64,000 nt of DNA, taken from Apoda limacodes. Taxonomy: Eukaryota > Arthropoda > Insecta > Lepidoptera > Limacodidae. The stretch is taken from positions 3,530,563-3,594,562 of the forward strand of contig OX291540.1 in NCBI GenBank assembly GCA_946406115.1, in the 5' to 3' direction. Shown here one piece after another: positions 62,041 through 64,000 of this stretch (the stretch's first letter is position 1; each line of letters opens with the position of its first letter). A model generated the notes under the pieces. That model made no database searches, was not told the DNA's origin, and saw nothing but the letters and a program-made list of their open reading frames with translations. The translations under genes and the position numbers were made by a program.

Positions 62041-62332
62041 CTAAAATCAAAAAATAAAGATATATAAGATAACTGCAGTATAAAGCAATTTATGGTTAAT
62101 ATAAAAATACAATATAGGTGATACGTGTTTGTTAAGTAATTGTCGAAGTAATACGGAGTCAGCAATCGGCAGTCGGCAGTCGAGCTAGACTGCGGAGTGA
62201 CGATAGAAAGTTTTGACATTATTTCCAACACTTTAGTTTATGCAACAGCTAACTGCATATTATTGCATCAGGGTTGAAAAAGAACAGGAAATAAACGCCA
62301 TGTTGCAATACATTAGAATTATTCAAATTATA

Positions 62333-62478
62333 AAACGGCTAAACCTACGTTTGTTTTTAATGTCAGATTCTTCACATCAGTGTGCCCTGACCCGGGTACA
62401 CACCTAAGAGAAAGGACCCTGATTGGGTCCGAAACTAGCCGGAAGAGTCCGACATTAAGAATATAAGTTAAGCCGTTT
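62333..62478. repeat. Imperfect inverted repeat with about 32-bp arms
   Basis: The arm aaacggctaaacctacg...ttaatgtcaga (62334-62364) pairs imperfectly with gtccgacattaag...ttaagccgttt (62447-62478). Between them lies a GC-richer core with gggtccgaaactagccgg. Likely a MITE or LINE-derived end. Confidence 0.6.
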
Positions 62479-63143
62479 AATTAAATTTAATCATGAATAA
62501 AATAACTTACATAAGTTATTATTCAATATATTAGAATGCAATCAACGAGCTACAAACTCTAAAATACTCGTGCATTCAACAGGACGCACTGAAAATAATT
62601 ATAATTAAACATAGAAAATACATTTTTGGATACATTATGATAGTTACATTTCTAAAGAATATAAAAAAAAAACATTTAAAAACCTGGCTTATGAAAATGA
62701 ACTAAAAAGTAGAAACAAAGCCCCCCATACATCACGGAGCAAAAAAGCGTGGACACGCGTCAACTATCATACAGAAATACAATATCGATATCCGAAACCA
62801 AATGTTGAAAATATAAAACTAGTCATATGTATATTAACCTTTTTTTTAAAACTAGCTCTACGGCAAATTTTTTAACATTACGGATGAACAACAGATAAAA
62901 AACTGCAAATTGTCAGCCACTTTGCAGGTCCCTATCACCCCTTCATAACACATTTTGCATAGGTGGTCGGCTAATATCGAGTGAAACTAACTGGCCTCTT
63001 TTTCAAAAATAGCTCAACAGAAAAACGGATAAAAAACGGCAAAATTGGGTATACTTTGTTTTTTTGCATTTGACTAAAAATGGTATGCTAACTTCAAAGA
63101 CTTTGAAATTCGATTTCTTTAAAGAGAAAATTTTAAATACCCT

Positions 63144-63156
63144 ATGGCGGCGCTAG
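63144..63156. repeat. Solo end of the GCCGCCAT MITE family
   Basis: atggcggcgctag is identical to the right terminus of the element at 45321-45525; the following tgagctgctatata also resembles the flank of that copy (atagctgctatatgc). No left end found. Confidence 0.55.
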
Positions 63157-63164
63157 TGAGCTGC

Positions 63165-63425
63165 TATATACATTAAAACTTGAACGGTCACGCACTGAGC
63201 GGTTACAGAGCCGCTTTCTCCGGCGAACACTTAAGGTTATAAAATAAACTCCTTGTCGAGGTTTAAATAAAAAAAAAGAGACTACAGTACGCAGTTCTTT
63301 GAGTGATTATATTCTAAACGTGCGAGTTATGCCCCTGGTGTTGCTAGCATTTATATGCTGCCACGATGACCGCTCAACATCAGGAGAGCTGTCAGCATGT
63401 TTACAACCTCGGTGATACTGACTAA
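63165..63425 (+). mobile_element. LINE 3' tail fragment (8869-10252 family)
   Basis: Reads through gctttctccggcgaacactt, ctccttgtcgaggttt, gactacagtacgcagttctt, gtgcgagttatgcccctggt and atgaccgctcaacatcagga, matching 10028-10220 along its length. Confidence 0.78.
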
Positions 63426-63718
63426 GAAAAAGCTTACAAATGTTTATCGTACTTATAGAGGCCTATATAAAGCAGTACGACACTGATGACATGTTATTAA
63501 TCAATAAACGCATGTGTCACTAAACATTACAGCATAAATTTTCCTTTAAATTTCTTATCGGATATTTTTCTAAACTTGTTAATCCATTAAAGATATCGTT
63601 TATCGGCAATCAGCTAAAATCTGCAGGCACATGACTCGTTATCGGCTATGCATATCGGACAAGCACGTAAGCGATTAAGTGGCTGATAAGAGGATTAAGA
63701 AGCTTACACATATGGTGA

Positions 63719-63907
63719 CAAAAACGCAGCGTTTTTTGGCAGTGGTTTTATAGTGTTGGCGATAATTCAATTGATTATGCATATTGTGAAGCAGCAGAAA
63801 AAAGAAAATTAATATGTTGTCCTTTTTGTACTAAAAGGCGTCGTAAGGAGGTTATTGTTTTCGATTTAGCGACTTTTGGACATCAGAGAAAATATTTTAG
63901 TTTGACG
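63719..63907 (+). other. Unassigned short open frame without ATG
   Basis: 63 codons between stops, ending YAYCEAAEKRKLICCPFCTK then RRRKEVIVFDLATF. The CPFC and basic run look protein-like, but there is no start codon, no splice signal and no recognised family. Confidence 0.15.
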
Positions 63908-64000
63908 TGATTCAATAAAACTGAAACAGTTTTATGACATTAAACTCTTTAAACTTCTGTAAACTCAAAATATTTTAAATCAAATTTTTAAATTCTTGAC

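Overview
This window is AT-rich animal nuclear DNA, almost certainly from a moth or butterfly. Two things support that. The one recognisable host gene is a spliced, insect-type ClC-2 chloride channel with GT-AG introns. The rest is a dense mix of repeat families of lepidopteran character: Jockey/CR1/RTE-like LINE fragments, Tc1/mariner remnants, short repeats bounded by AGGGTTCCG and GGCCGGTTTT, tRNA-related SINEs and MITEs. There are no prokaryotic operons, rRNA genes or CRISPR arrays, and I found no convincing free-standing tRNA gene.

The host gene lies on the minus strand and fills the left half (1063-35167). I assembled ten coding exons by joining GT-AG borders. All nine junctions keep frame and give exactly 400 codons: a cytosolic N-terminus (exons 1-2), then ClC membrane helices B to L, including the chloride-filter motif GSGIPE (residues 165-170) and the gating glutamate of GKEGP (residue 209). 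The remaining helices and the CBS domains should lie beyond the left edge. Intron 1 is 17.7 kb.

The introns are packed with mobile DNA. Introns 9 and 4 hold a 214-bp inverted repeat (211/214 identical) that brackets exons 5-9. Intron 8 holds a deleted Tc1 element with intact ends. Intron 4 holds 78-bp and 33-bp minisatellites and a LINE with another LINE nested inside it. Intron 1 holds a 285-bp pentanucleotide array, three identical 53-bp repeats, and a mariner copy split by another repeat.

Right of 35.2 kb (upstream of the gene) I recognise no confident host gene. This part holds a 110-bp-arm palindrome (37.5-37.8 kb), two opposed LINE fragments (39.4-42.1 kb), a 205-bp MITE (45.3 kb), tandem short repeats (48.4-49.5 kb), a GC-rich island (53.5 kb), a direct/inverted/direct repeat trio (55.0-55.2 kb) and several LINE 3' tails. 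Two short stretches with splice-like borders (44.5 and 51.8 kb) are possible but unproven exons.

All family names rest on motif recognition by eye; no database search was run.
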